Shown piece by piece: positions 1-5,686 of a stretch of DNA of 8,446 nucleotides (its first letter is position 1; each line of letters begins with the position of its first letter). The notes under the pieces are model-generated. The model was not told where the DNA came from. It worked only from the letters and a program-made list of their open reading frames with translations, and ran no database searches. This stretch comes from Cryomorphaceae bacterium. Its GTDB lineage: Bacteria; Bacteroidota; Bacteroidia; Flavobacteriales; Schleiferiaceae. The stretch is taken from positions 1 through 8,446 of the forward strand of contig JAIUMB010000098.1 in the NCBI GenBank assembly GCA_022565745.1, written 5' to 3'. The position numbers and the translations under genes were made by a program.

Positions 1-79
1 AACAATACATTATAAATCCGAAAATACAATTATTTAAGATCATTGTTTTCAGCAAAAAATTACACACAGTATTTAATCC
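1..79. other. AT-rich left edge, no feature seen
   Basis: This stretch is strongly AT-rich. I see no open reading frame, no clear hairpin and no copy of the repeat that begins just downstream. It may be flanking intergenic DNA of a gene lying outside the window. Confidence 0.4.
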
Positions 80-138
80 TGCGTATTCTTGGCTAAACCT
101 TGCGCGGTGATGCGCCAGCCGCAAATTCGTTTTTGATT

Positions 139-206
139 GCCACGAATTTCACCAATGAACACGAATAAAAACCAAACATTCGTGAAAATTCGTGTGCATT
201 CGTGGC
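139..206. repeat. Repeat copy 1, phased-heptamer palindrome
   Basis: This is the best-preserved copy. Heptamers CACGAAT, CACCAAT and CACGAAT start at 141, 150 and 160. The reverse-complement form ATTCGTG starts at 178, 188 and 198. Spacing within each half is 9-10 bp, about one helical turn. As RNA or single-stranded DNA the halves could pair as a long imperfect hairpin, because the left and right inter-heptamer gaps differ by one base. Confidence 0.85.
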
Positions 207-250
207 TAAAATATGCTTGGTGATTGGTTGCCGCTTACTCTTTTTTAATT

Positions 251-319
251 GCCACGAATGGCACCAATGAACACGAATAGAACCCACATCATTCGTGAAC
301 ATTCGTGTGCATTTTTAGC
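251..319. repeat. Repeat copy 2, phased-heptamer palindrome, degenerate right end
   Basis: The layout matches copy 1, with GCCACGAAT at 251-259. The rightmost ATTCGTGGC has decayed to ATTTTTAGC at 311-319, so the outer arms of this copy no longer pair fully. Confidence 0.8.
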
Positions 320-364
320 TAAACCTTGCGCGGCTATGTGAAAGCCACAAATTCGTTTTTGATT

Positions 365-433
365 GCCACGAATGACACCAATGAACACGAATAAAAAACA
401 AATCATTCGTGAACATTCGTGTGCATTCGTGGC
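365..433. repeat. Repeat copy 3, phased-heptamer palindrome
   Basis: Intact 9-nt inverted ends (GCCACGAAT at 365-373, ATTCGTGGC at 425-433) enclose the same six-heptamer arrangement seen in copy 1. Confidence 0.85.
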
Positions 434-479
434 TAAATCCTGCGTGGTGATGTGTTGGCCGCAAATTTGTTTTTTAATT

Positions 480-547
480 GCCACGAATTACACCAATGAA
501 CACGAATAAAAAAACATCATTAGTGAAAATTCGTGTGCATTCGTGGC
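480..547. repeat. Repeat copy 4, phased-heptamer palindrome
   Basis: Intact 9-nt inverted ends (480-488 and 539-547). The first reverse heptamer carries one change (ATTAGTG). This copy is closest to the ATPase gene, and the linker that follows it (TGCGTGGTGATGT at 557-569) is the last recognisable piece of the array. Confidence 0.85.
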
Positions 548-579
548 TAAACTTTATGCGTGGTGATGTGAAGAACGGG

Positions 580-1707
580 TTACTTCTTGGATGAAACAAC
601 AAAGTCTCTAAAATTTTCGCTATGAACAATCATTGTTTCTGCATTATATGCATTGGTGAATGTTTTCGGGATTTTAGCGGATTTTTTCATGCGCCATTTA
701 AATTCATAGCCGTAAATCTTTCCGTTTCGTTCCTCTACAAAATCTACCTCCTGCTGTTGTTTTGTTCGCCAAAAGTATGTGCGCGCCATTCGTTGATGAT
801 AGGCATTTTGTTTTACCCTTTCTGCAATGAGAAAATTTTCCCAAAGCGCGCCCTTATCAGTTCGTTCGTGTAGAGGACTGAAATTCCGTATCACCATATT
901 ACGAATCCCATTGTCGTAGAAATATATTTTGTTATTGGTTTTTATTTCGTTTCGCAAATTCCGACTAAAACTATTGAGTCTAAAAACGACATAGCCTTTT
1001 TCTAAAATATCGATGTATTTGGCAACGGTGTTTTTATCGACATTTACCAGTTGAGCCAACTCGGTGTAATTGACTTCACTGCCAATTTGTAGAGCCAAAG
1101 CTTGTACCAGTTTATCGAGAACTTCGGGTTTTCGTATTCCTGCATAGGCTAAAATATCTCTGTATAAATAGCTGGATGTCAGATTTTCAAGCACACTATA
1201 CTCATCACCCGTGTGATTCAATACATCGGGATAGAGACCGTAAATCAACCTGTTTTCCAACGTTTGTTGGGCGTGAAGGTATCCGTGATGGGTTTCGTAT
1301 TCTTCCCAAGAAATTGGGAATAATTGAAATTCCCATTTCCTGCCAGTGAGCGACTCATTGACGCTTGAACTTAAATCGAATGAAGATGAACCACTTGCAA
1401 ATAATTGAACATGTTTAAAGCGGTCGGTAATGATTTTCATCGTTAGACCAATATTGTTTATCCGCTGCGCTTCATCGATAAACACGTATTTGTGATTACC
1501 GATAATGGAACGAATTTGCTCCGTGTTTGGCTCAAAAAGTAAATTGCGAATTCCGGGATCATCACCATCTAAAAACAAAAATGCTTCTCCTTCGAGCAAA
1601 TGCTCAATGAGCGTGGTTTTTCCAACTTGTCTTGGCCCGAGCAAAACAATTGCCTTTCCCGAATTAAATCGCTTTTTAATGGATTCCGCTAAAGACCTTA
1701 CATACAT
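580..1707 (-). CDS. AAA-family ATPase with DUF4143 domain
   Basis: This 375-residue protein belongs to the AAA_14/DUF4143 family, dispersed STAND-like P-loop ATPases of unsettled function that often occur in many copies per genome. The Walker A motif is GPRQVGKTT at residues 24-32, Walker B is YVFIDEA at 74-80, and a sensor-like FASGSSSFDL lies at about 103-112, followed by ESLTGR. Residues about 212-244 look like a winged helix (NYTELAQLVNVDKNTVAKY). The C-terminal DUF4143 part has YFYDNG near 262-267, LWENFL near 288-293, and an EVDF...YEFKW pattern (E320, D322, E335, K337) resembling a PD-(D/E)XK nuclease core. The length is normal for the family and no motif is missing. The ATG at 1707 sits 11 nt from a -7 box, leaving a very short A-rich leader. 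The gene is flanked on both sides by repeat-rich DNA and looks more AT-rich than the genes to its right, consistent with a mobile or recently acquired gene. Whether it acts as a nuclease is inference. Confidence 0.95.
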   Translation of the reverse strand: MYVRSLAESIKKRFNSGKAIVLLGPRQVGKTTLIEHLLEGEAFLFLDGDDPGIRNLLFEPNTEQIRSIIGNHKYVFIDEAQRINNIGLTMKIITDRFKHVQLFASGSSSFDLSSSVNESLTGRKWEFQLFPISWEEYETHHGYLHAQQTLENRLIYGLYPDVLNHTGDEYSVLENLTSSYLYRDILAYAGIRKPEVLDKLVQALALQIGSEVNYTELAQLVNVDKNTVAKYIDILEKGYVVFRLNSFSRNLRNEIKTNNKIYFYDNGIRNMVIRNFSPLHERTDKGALWENFLIAERVKQNAYHQRMARTYFWRTKQQQEVDFVEERNGKIYGYEFKWRMKKSAKIPKTFTNAYNAETMIVHSENFRDFVVSSKK

Positions 1708-1718
1708 GTTTTTATTTG

Positions 1719-1726
1719 CAAATATA
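1719..1726 (-). promoter_or_regulatory. Bacteroidota -7 box for the AAA ATPase gene
   Basis: The minus strand reads TATATTTG, an exact match to the TAnnTTTG -7 consensus of Bacteroidota. It lies 11 nt before the ATG, so the transcript would have a leader of under about 10 nt. I found no convincing TTG-type -33 box at the usual spacing, which suggests either weak activity or dependence on the adjacent operator-like repeat. Confidence 0.55.
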
Positions 1727-1742
1727 GTAAATCACGATGTAT

Positions 1743-1808
1743 GTATTCACTTTAAGTTATAACTTTTAGAGAATATATTCACCATAAGTTATGATTTAGA
1801 GTGAATAC
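1743..1808. promoter_or_regulatory. Operator-like ~32-bp direct repeat upstream of the ATPase promoter
   Basis: Two related half-sites lie in tandem. TATTCAC occurs at 1744-1750 and 1776-1782, and AAGTTAT at 1754-1760 and 1786-1792, both exactly 32 bp apart. Each is followed by a TAGAG..GAATA-like tail. AAGTTATAACTT at 1754-1765 is a perfect 12-bp palindrome. The whole block is bounded by GTATTCAC (1743-1750) and its inverted copy GTGAATAC (1801-1808). It sits about 17 bp upstream of the TATATTTG box. A binding site for a dimeric regulator is the simplest reading. Self-regulation by the ATPase's own winged helix is possible but is inference. Confidence 0.6.
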
Positions 1809-1832
1809 ATCCATCATGTGTCGTATTGAGAT

Positions 1833-1862
1833 GGTCTGGGGTCTGGGTTTGGAGGTCTGAGG
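1833..1862. repeat. G-rich short repeat (GGTCTGG), mirrored by C-rich repeats downstream
   Basis: GGTCTGG occurs twice in a row (1833-1839 and 1840-1846), followed by GTTTGGAGG (1847-1855) and GTCTGAGG (1855-1862). The last two reappear in inverted form as CCTCCAAAC (2005-2013, 2021-2029) and CCTCAGAC (2092-2099, 2106-2113). The plus strand has enough G-runs for a weak two-layer quadruplex, but I would not insist on that. Confidence 0.6.
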
Positions 1863-1867
1863 TAGAC

Positions 1868-1947
1868 GAATGGTAATGCTTTGCACGCATGGAGTACTGC
1901 GTACGCATGGGTTGCTGTCGAAAGCATGGGGTACTGCGTACACATGG
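1868..1947 (+). repeat. GCATGG hairpin array, left cluster (18-19 bp period)
   Basis: Hexamers related to GCATGG start at 1868 (GAATGG), 1887, 1905, 1924 and 1942 (ACATGG), at steps of 19, 18, 19 and 18 bp. Most spacers between them can form a small hairpin. GTAC stems with loop TGC lie at 1894-1904 and 1931-1941, and a 3-bp TGC/GCA stem with loop TTT lies at 1877-1885. The spacer at 1911-1923 is imperfect. No protein-coding signal is convincing here. Confidence 0.75.
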
Positions 1948-1954
1948 TTTGCGA

Positions 1955-1991
1955 ATGCATATAAAGGCCAAATATTGGCCTTTATATGCAT
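1955..1991. repeat. Perfect palindrome, 17-bp arms, 3-nt loop
   Basis: Arm ATGCATATAAAGGCCAA (1955-1971) and its exact reverse complement (1975-1991) flank the loop ATA. No T-run follows on either strand, so a standard intrinsic terminator is unlikely. A decayed copy of the right half lies at 2058-2083, where AATATTGGC and ATATGCAT are kept and the end ATGCATTCGC is the inverse of GCGAATGCAT at 1951-1960. It lies between the two inverted GCATGG clusters. Confidence 0.85.
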
Positions 1992-2000
1992 CCGTAAAAC

Positions 2001-2029
2001 CAAACCTCCAAACTCCCAAACCTCCAAAC
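2001..2029 (+). repeat. Short tandem repeat CAAACCTCCAAAC, period 16
   Basis: CAAACCTCCAAAC is present exactly at 2001-2013 and again at 2017-2029. Its CCTCCAAAC part is the inverse of GTTTGGAGG at 1847-1855, so it belongs to the mirrored composite of this intergenic region. Confidence 0.8.
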
Positions 2030-2057
2030 AGATACAATCCTAAGGCTTTAACAAATC

Positions 2058-2083
2058 GAATATTGGCGTGTATATGCATTCGC
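2058..2083. repeat. Decayed half-copy of the 1955-1991 palindrome
   Basis: AATATTGGC followed by ATATGCAT appears in the same order as in the right half of the perfect palindrome (1972-1991), with several substitutions between. Without its left arm it cannot form the same long hairpin. Confidence 0.55.
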
Positions 2084-2086
2084 ATC

Positions 2087-2114
2087 CCCGACCTCAGACT
2101 CCCGACCTCAGACT
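2087..2114 (+). repeat. Direct repeat CCCGACCTCAGACT, two adjacent copies
   Basis: Two exact 14-bp copies lie head to tail at 2087-2100 and 2101-2114. The CCTCAGAC core is the inverse of GTCTGAGG at 1855-1862 on the other side of the intergenic region. Confidence 0.85.
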
Positions 2115-2146
2115 ATATCATCCAGCCATTATTGCCATACGTGAAC

Positions 2147-2188
2147 CCATGCGCGCGTAGCGCCCCATGCCTGCATAGCAGCCCATGC
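2147..2188 (-). repeat. GCATGG hairpin array, right cluster (inverted)
   Basis: CCATGC (GCATGG on the minus strand) starts at 2147, 2165 and 2183, exactly 18 bp apart. The spacers form perfect 4-bp stems with 3-nt loops: GCGC stems around GTA (2153-2163) and CTGC/GCAG around ATA (2171-2181). The unit plan matches the left cluster at 1868-1947, but the stem sequences differ. It lies 45 bp beyond the stop of the CrtA-like gene, so it may be transcribed as that gene's 3' untranslated region. Confidence 0.78.
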
Positions 2189-2233
2189 GTGGTGATGTCG
2201 AGGAACTCTCTTTTCCTCATTATTCCAAGGGCT

Positions 2234-2926
2234 TTATCTCGCTAATAATCCTTCAAGATTAATGCTGTCTTTCAACACAAAGCGCGCAAACAATTCTTCA
2301 CTGTACCATTCGTATTTCCTGGTCAGATGAATGACGTTTTTATGCGTTTTGTCATGGTAGGCATAGTGCATCATTTGCGCTTTGCTTTCCCATATGCTTA
2401 CTGTAGCTTGATCAATAAGGGGCAGTTCTCCAATTCCAGTAGAGAATTTAAGGGCAGGAAACTGGTAGAGTTTACTGGCTGTTTTTCCTACCTTCGTCCA
2501 GAATGTAATTAGTCTTCCAAGCTTGATGCGGGCGCGGGTGAGAACAACAATATTGGCGTCTTCATCGTGTTCGGTTACCGATGTGAAGGGATTTTGCTTC
2601 GACCACTCTCCATGGGCGGCGATGTTCTCTAAAAAGAGGTGACTCACCGATTGACTGCGGCGGCTGTATTCCGCTAGGTATTCGTTGTTTTCGATAAAGT
2701 TGCGGGCCGATGTTTCATCTTCCCAAGCCATAACCCAGCAGTAGTTTTTAAAACTGGGAAAGATGCTGAATCCTTTGCCGGAACCAGACCCCATGGACTT
2801 CATGAACGTAAGTCCGGTGGTGTTTTTCAAAATTCGATTGGCCTGAGGAACCTGACTAAAGGCCCAGAAACCGTCTTTGATGCCTGAAACGGTGAAGAAA
2901 CTGATGGTGGTGATCGGCTTGCTCAT
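2234..2926 (-). CDS. CrtA-like (spheroidene monooxygenase family) protein
   Basis: This 230-residue protein is close to full length for the CrtA family (roughly 230-240 residues). Family hallmarks are AHGEWSKQNPF at 104-114, a TRARIK..RLITFW segment at 130-143, STGIGELPLIDQATVSIW at 162-179, and YEWYSEELFARF at 205-216. CrtA of purple bacteria is a haem-containing oxygenase that introduces oxygen (keto groups) into acyclic carotenoids. Homologues in non-phototrophic Bacteroidota are commonly annotated by that name without a proven substrate. There is no signal peptide or membrane segment, so it should be cytosolic or peripheral to the membrane. Its ATG follows the methyltransferase TAA with no gap, so the two are almost certainly co-transcribed and may be translationally coupled. 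No SD sequence is visible and the preceding bases are A-rich. Family membership is well supported; a carotenoid role here is inference, as no crt biosynthesis gene lies in this window. Confidence 0.85.
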   Translation of the reverse strand: MSKPITTISFFTVSGIKDGFWAFSQVPQANRILKNTTGLTFMKSMGSGSGKGFSIFPSFKNYCWVMAWEDETSARNFIENNEYLAEYSRRSQSVSHLFLENIAAHGEWSKQNPFTSVTEHDEDANIVVLTRARIKLGRLITFWTKVGKTASKLYQFPALKFSTGIGELPLIDQATVSIWESKAQMMHYAYHDKTHKNVIHLTRKYEWYSEELFARFVLKDSINLEGLLAR

Positions 2927-3889
2927 TTATTTTTTACGTATGATAACGGTTTGCACGCCCATTGGAATAACTTTTTCTAGAAGAAAGAAAGGCATCAGTA
3001 AAACTTTCCAAAAAACCAATCCCCAAAAATATTTACTCATGTCCCCTTCCCAATCGGTGGCTTTCTTTTCGCGATGTCCTAACCACCACAAGGTAAAGGC
3101 CGACATGGTGCCGTATGTTTGGTGTTCGACGATGTCCCAGTGGGTATCTGGAAAGACGCTGGACCAGCTTTTCTTGCTGAACAGGGTCAAGTGCCGGGGC
3201 GTATGCCAGCCTTGCCAGTGTTGCTTTTGGTAGTGTTGCAAAAGACCTTCATGCATGGGCACTTCGGCTATGAAGTAGCCGCCAGGCTTGAGGAGGTCGT
3301 AGATTTTGCTCACGGTTGAAGAGATGTCGTAGTCGTGCTCGAGATAGTGCCAAGCCGTTATGACGTCGAACGTGCTGTCAAACGTAAAGGTCTTCCAATC
3401 GCACTCGTGTAGTTCAAGCCGCTCAAACTGTGGCTGATCCCAATTGGCGGCCACGAAGTCCACGCCTACAGCCTTGGCGTTGTGTGTTTCGGTAAATGTC
3501 TTGAGAAAATCGGGCTTGCCACAACCGATGTCGAGGATGCTGGGCTTATCTTTATTATCCAAAGCCGAAGCCGCGAGATTGCTGCGACGCTGGTTGAGTT
3601 TCTTGTCGTCATTTTCTACAAACTTGGAAAACTTCCCCCAGGCAGAACTCCCGCGATAGGGTAAATACGCACTGGAATAAAAGCGAGAGAGCTGGTTTTC
3701 ATCCTCGGGATTGGCCAGAAATACCGATGCGCAGTTTCTACAGCGATGGAACTCGTACAATCCTTCATCACGCGGATGCATCATGGCCTTTGTTTGTATA
3801 AAAGGCTCAATATCTTGGCTTTGACAAACCCCGCAGCAGTCTTTGGTGACGGGATTGGCAAGGGGATATGGATGTTTCTCGACGCGCAA
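2927..3889 (-). CDS. Class I SAM-dependent methyltransferase with cysteine-pair N-terminus
   Basis: This 320-residue protein has a likely zinc-binding module, CCGVC at 18-22 and CRNC at 50-53. It is followed by a Rossmann methyltransferase domain of the Methyltransf_23/UbiG-like group: ILDIGCGKP at 118-126 (SAM loop), acidic D144 in VGVDF, FDVITAWHYLEH at 174-185 and LKPGGYF at 200-206. The last ~33 residues are markedly hydrophobic (near 288-315) and end in basic residues, suggesting membrane association. Related enzymes act on small molecules, lipids or glycans; the substrate here is unknown. The frame has no ATG before residue 36. The best start is a TTG at 3889, after an in-frame stop at 3911-3913. 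It lies 68 bp downstream of the surface-protein gene with no clear promoter between, and its TAA abuts the CrtA-like ATG. A joint role in modifying one hydrophobic compound is inference. Confidence 0.88.
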   Translation of the reverse strand: MRVEKHPYPLANPVTKDCCGVCQSQDIEPFIQTKAMMHPRDEGLYEFHRCRNCASVFLANPEDENQLSRFYSSAYLPYRGSSAWGKFSKFVENDDKKLNQRRSNLAASALDNKDKPSILDIGCGKPDFLKTFTETHNAKAVGVDFVAANWDQPQFERLELHECDWKTFTFDSTFDVITAWHYLEHDYDISSTVSKIYDLLKPGGYFIAEVPMHEGLLQHYQKQHWQGWHTPRHLTLFSKKSWSSVFPDTHWDIVEHQTYGTMSAFTLWWLGHREKKATDWEGDMSKYFWGLVFWKVLLMPFFLLEKVIPMGVQTVIIRKK

Positions 3890-3957
3890 TGATGATGTAT
3901 TTATATTGGTTTAAATACAACAAGGTGAAAGTCTTTTAGTTTAGATCAGTGCAGTCC

Positions 3958-5628
3958 TCACCGCTTAATGATCTTCTCTTTTTTTAATCGTCCATTTACA
4001 TCAACAAAGGACATGATGTACATCCCTGAGGGCAATTCGGAAATATCCATTTTTAGTGTTAAACCTGAACCAACAGCGCCACTGTGGTGCGCTACTCCAC
4101 GAAGATCGTACAGGGTAAAGTGAACGATGGACGATGAAGGATTGTGAATGTTGACGAATGCATTGGCAGGGTTTGGCGATAGCTTAATGTCGAAATCTTG
4201 CAATTGGTGCTCGTCGGTACTCACAAAGTCTGGGCAATTCGTGGCGGTAAGAGAGAATAAAATGGTATCCGTAAATTCATAGCTGCAAATACTGATCATG
4301 GGGTTTAATGTGTCACCGGCAATAATGACAAAATGCTGTCCGTTGAGATGCAAGGGCTGGTTGAGCTCCAGACTTATGACATCGCTAAACGATGGCTGAT
4401 TGAAATGGACTTGCTGTGTGGTGACAACTTGTGTGTCAGGCCCTACAACAAATATCTTTGTGGGATCCACACTGCTGTTGAGAATCGCGCGACTGAGTTG
4501 TAATTCTATCAGCGTATCGCTGCAATCAAATGGCACGTCGGGCATGTAGTAGTCGTAACCGGTGGGTGATTGAGAATTGGCAACGGAGTCATCCGGCGTG
4601 TATCCCAGAAAAAACACCTGATGGTTGGTTGAAATGTCTTTGTTGGCATATAGTCCTCCAGGCATTCCCGGAGAAGGTGATGGGCCTGCATCGAGAAATC
4701 GAGTGTTGGGCGCATTGTTTAAGCAGTTGTCAAATACCACCATGATTTCTCGGGTAACTTCACCCACGACTTTAAGCATATTGTCGCTGGTATCTAAACG
4801 CAGTTCGTAGGCAGATATGGTCAATAAAAATATGCCCGACATAGAGCCGGATTGAAAACTGGCGTTGCCGCTGTGGGGGTCAATGGTGATGACCACATTG
4901 TTTTGAGTGTCAAATGGTTTTTCAAAACTAAATCCTGGGGCAAATGTGCTGATGCTTATGTCTGATGGTTCTACACAACTATTCCAACCGCTGGCTGTAC
5001 GCGAATCGGTAAAGTTGAAGTACAAAGAGTCTCCATCTGTTTCTACTACGTTTTGCACCATATTTACGGGGCGGTTAACGCAGTAATTGATTTGAGGATC
5101 TGAGGTAAAAACAGGCGAATTGTTTTCGCCTATGGTATTGTTCAGAAAGGCAAGTATAAAAAGTGAACCATTGCTTCCCCAAGTATTTATGTTGGCCAGA
5201 TTGTTGGCTCCAAGTCGACAGCATTGCGTGATGGATTGAAAACGAAAATTGCTGCAAGTACCGGGTAAGGTAACTACTGTTTGGTAGACCATTTTCCTGG
5301 TAGGAGTATTGTTTGGAGACGATTGACTGATACACCCGTTGTCTTCTAAAAGCTCTCCAGGAGGGGAGAAGCCCTGTACAGCGGGCATTGTCGTTGTGCT
5401 GTTGGGGAAACAGGAACTCATTATACAAAGTGGGGCGGTATTTGGTAATATGGTGGGGCTAAAACGGGTTGTCGCATACAAAACCAAGGTGATTTCATAC
5501 TGATGCGCAACATTAGTGGAATCGCCAATATAGCGATAGGTCATTTCACCTCCTGTAACATGTGAGGCTTGTATTAAACCTGAAAGCGCAAAGAGATAAA
5601 CAACACAAAATCGGATAAATGTTTTCAT
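3958..5628 (-). CDS. Secreted surface protein with Type IX secretion C-terminal sorting domain
   Basis: This 556-residue protein starts with a Sec signal peptide (basic MKTFIRF, hydrophobic core, probable cleavage after LIQA near residue 21). The mature part opens with SHVTGGEMTYRYIG and YEITLVLYATT, the N-terminal pattern of a common family of large Bacteroidota surface proteins. In that family the second motif usually continues with a cysteine, which is absent here. The middle (about 60-470) is rich in Ser, Thr, Asn and cysteine, including a CC pair, and looks beta-rich; no enzyme motif is seen. The end is a Por/T9SS type-A sorting domain starting near 482: LSPNPANAFVNI, LYDLRG, LPSGMYIMSF and a final KKEKIIKR. 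Export through T9SS with cell-surface attachment or release is therefore expected. It is much shorter than many relatives that carry the same N-terminus. A TAACTTTG box lies 17 nt upstream of its ATG. Adhesive or structural roles are guesses. Confidence 0.9.
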   Translation of the reverse strand: MKTFIRFCVVYLFALSGLIQASHVTGGEMTYRYIGDSTNVAHQYEITLVLYATTRFSPTILPNTAPLCIMSSCFPNSTTTMPAVQGFSPPGELLEDNGCISQSSPNNTPTRKMVYQTVVTLPGTCSNFRFQSITQCCRLGANNLANINTWGSNGSLFILAFLNNTIGENNSPVFTSDPQINYCVNRPVNMVQNVVETDGDSLYFNFTDSRTASGWNSCVEPSDISISTFAPGFSFEKPFDTQNNVVITIDPHSGNASFQSGSMSGIFLLTISAYELRLDTSDNMLKVVGEVTREIMVVFDNCLNNAPNTRFLDAGPSPSPGMPGGLYANKDISTNHQVFFLGYTPDDSVANSQSPTGYDYYMPDVPFDCSDTLIELQLSRAILNSSVDPTKIFVVGPDTQVVTTQQVHFNQPSFSDVISLELNQPLHLNGQHFVIIAGDTLNPMISICSYEFTDTILFSLTATNCPDFVSTDEHQLQDFDIKLSPNPANAFVNIHNPSSSIVHFTLYDLRGVAHHSGAVGSGLTLKMDISELPSGMYIMSFVDVNGRLKKEKIIKR

Positions 5629-5645
5629 GGCTCAATTGATTTGCT

Positions 5646-5653
5646 CAAAGTTA
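5646..5653 (-). promoter_or_regulatory. Bacteroidota -7 box for the T9SS surface-protein gene
   Basis: The minus strand reads TAACTTTG, an exact TAnnTTTG match, 17 nt before the ATG at 5628. A run of ten T residues (minus strand) lies just upstream. The nearest TTTG further upstream is about 28 bp away, too far for a normal -33 element, so only the -7 box is claimed. Confidence 0.5.
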
Positions 5654-5686
5654 CAAAAAAAAAACACACCCTGATATTTGCCAAAC

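Larger units (their letters stand above)
80..570. repeat. Tandem array of ~113-bp palindromic repeat units (about 4.5 copies)
   Basis: Four full copies of a 68-69 bp imperfect palindrome lie at 139-206, 251-319, 365-433 and 480-547, separated by a related ~45-bp linker. The period is 112, 114 and 115 bp. A truncated copy (end of the palindrome plus linker) starts near 80. Each palindrome opens with GCCACGAAT and closes with ATTCGTGGC, except that copy 2 ends in a degenerate ATTTTTAGC. The linker carries TGCGYGGTGATGTG-like and CCGCAAATTCGTTTTT-like segments. The array lies directly 3' of the AAA ATPase gene, whose stop is 33 bp from the last palindrome. Reading frames across it only translate the repeat. 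Similar ATTCGTGGC-type elements occur, as far as I recall, in intergenic DNA of many environmental bacteria; this is from memory. Function unknown. Confidence 0.93.

Noticed and set aside
93..484. Two small minus-strand reading frames (69 and 79 codons).
   Set aside because: They lie wholly inside the ~113-bp repeat array, share peptide words because they translate the repeat, and have no start context.
80..570. CRISPR array.
   Set aside because: Repeat units are ~113 bp, the linkers are homologous rather than unique, and no cas gene is present.
622..873. Plus-strand frame of 83 codons opposite the ATPase gene.
   Set aside because: It is antisense to a well-conserved DUF4143 coding region and shows no domain or start signal; the other plus-strand frames inside genes are rejected for the same reason.
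1955..1991. Rho-independent terminator.
   Set aside because: The stem is perfect, but no T-run follows on either strand, and it lies more than 240 bp from the nearest upstream gene end.
1779..2245. Several overlapping frames of about 80-120 codons on both strands.
   Set aside because: They read through palindromes and 18-bp repeats, whose period is a multiple of three and keeps frames open by accident. The peptides are low-complexity and unlike any family.
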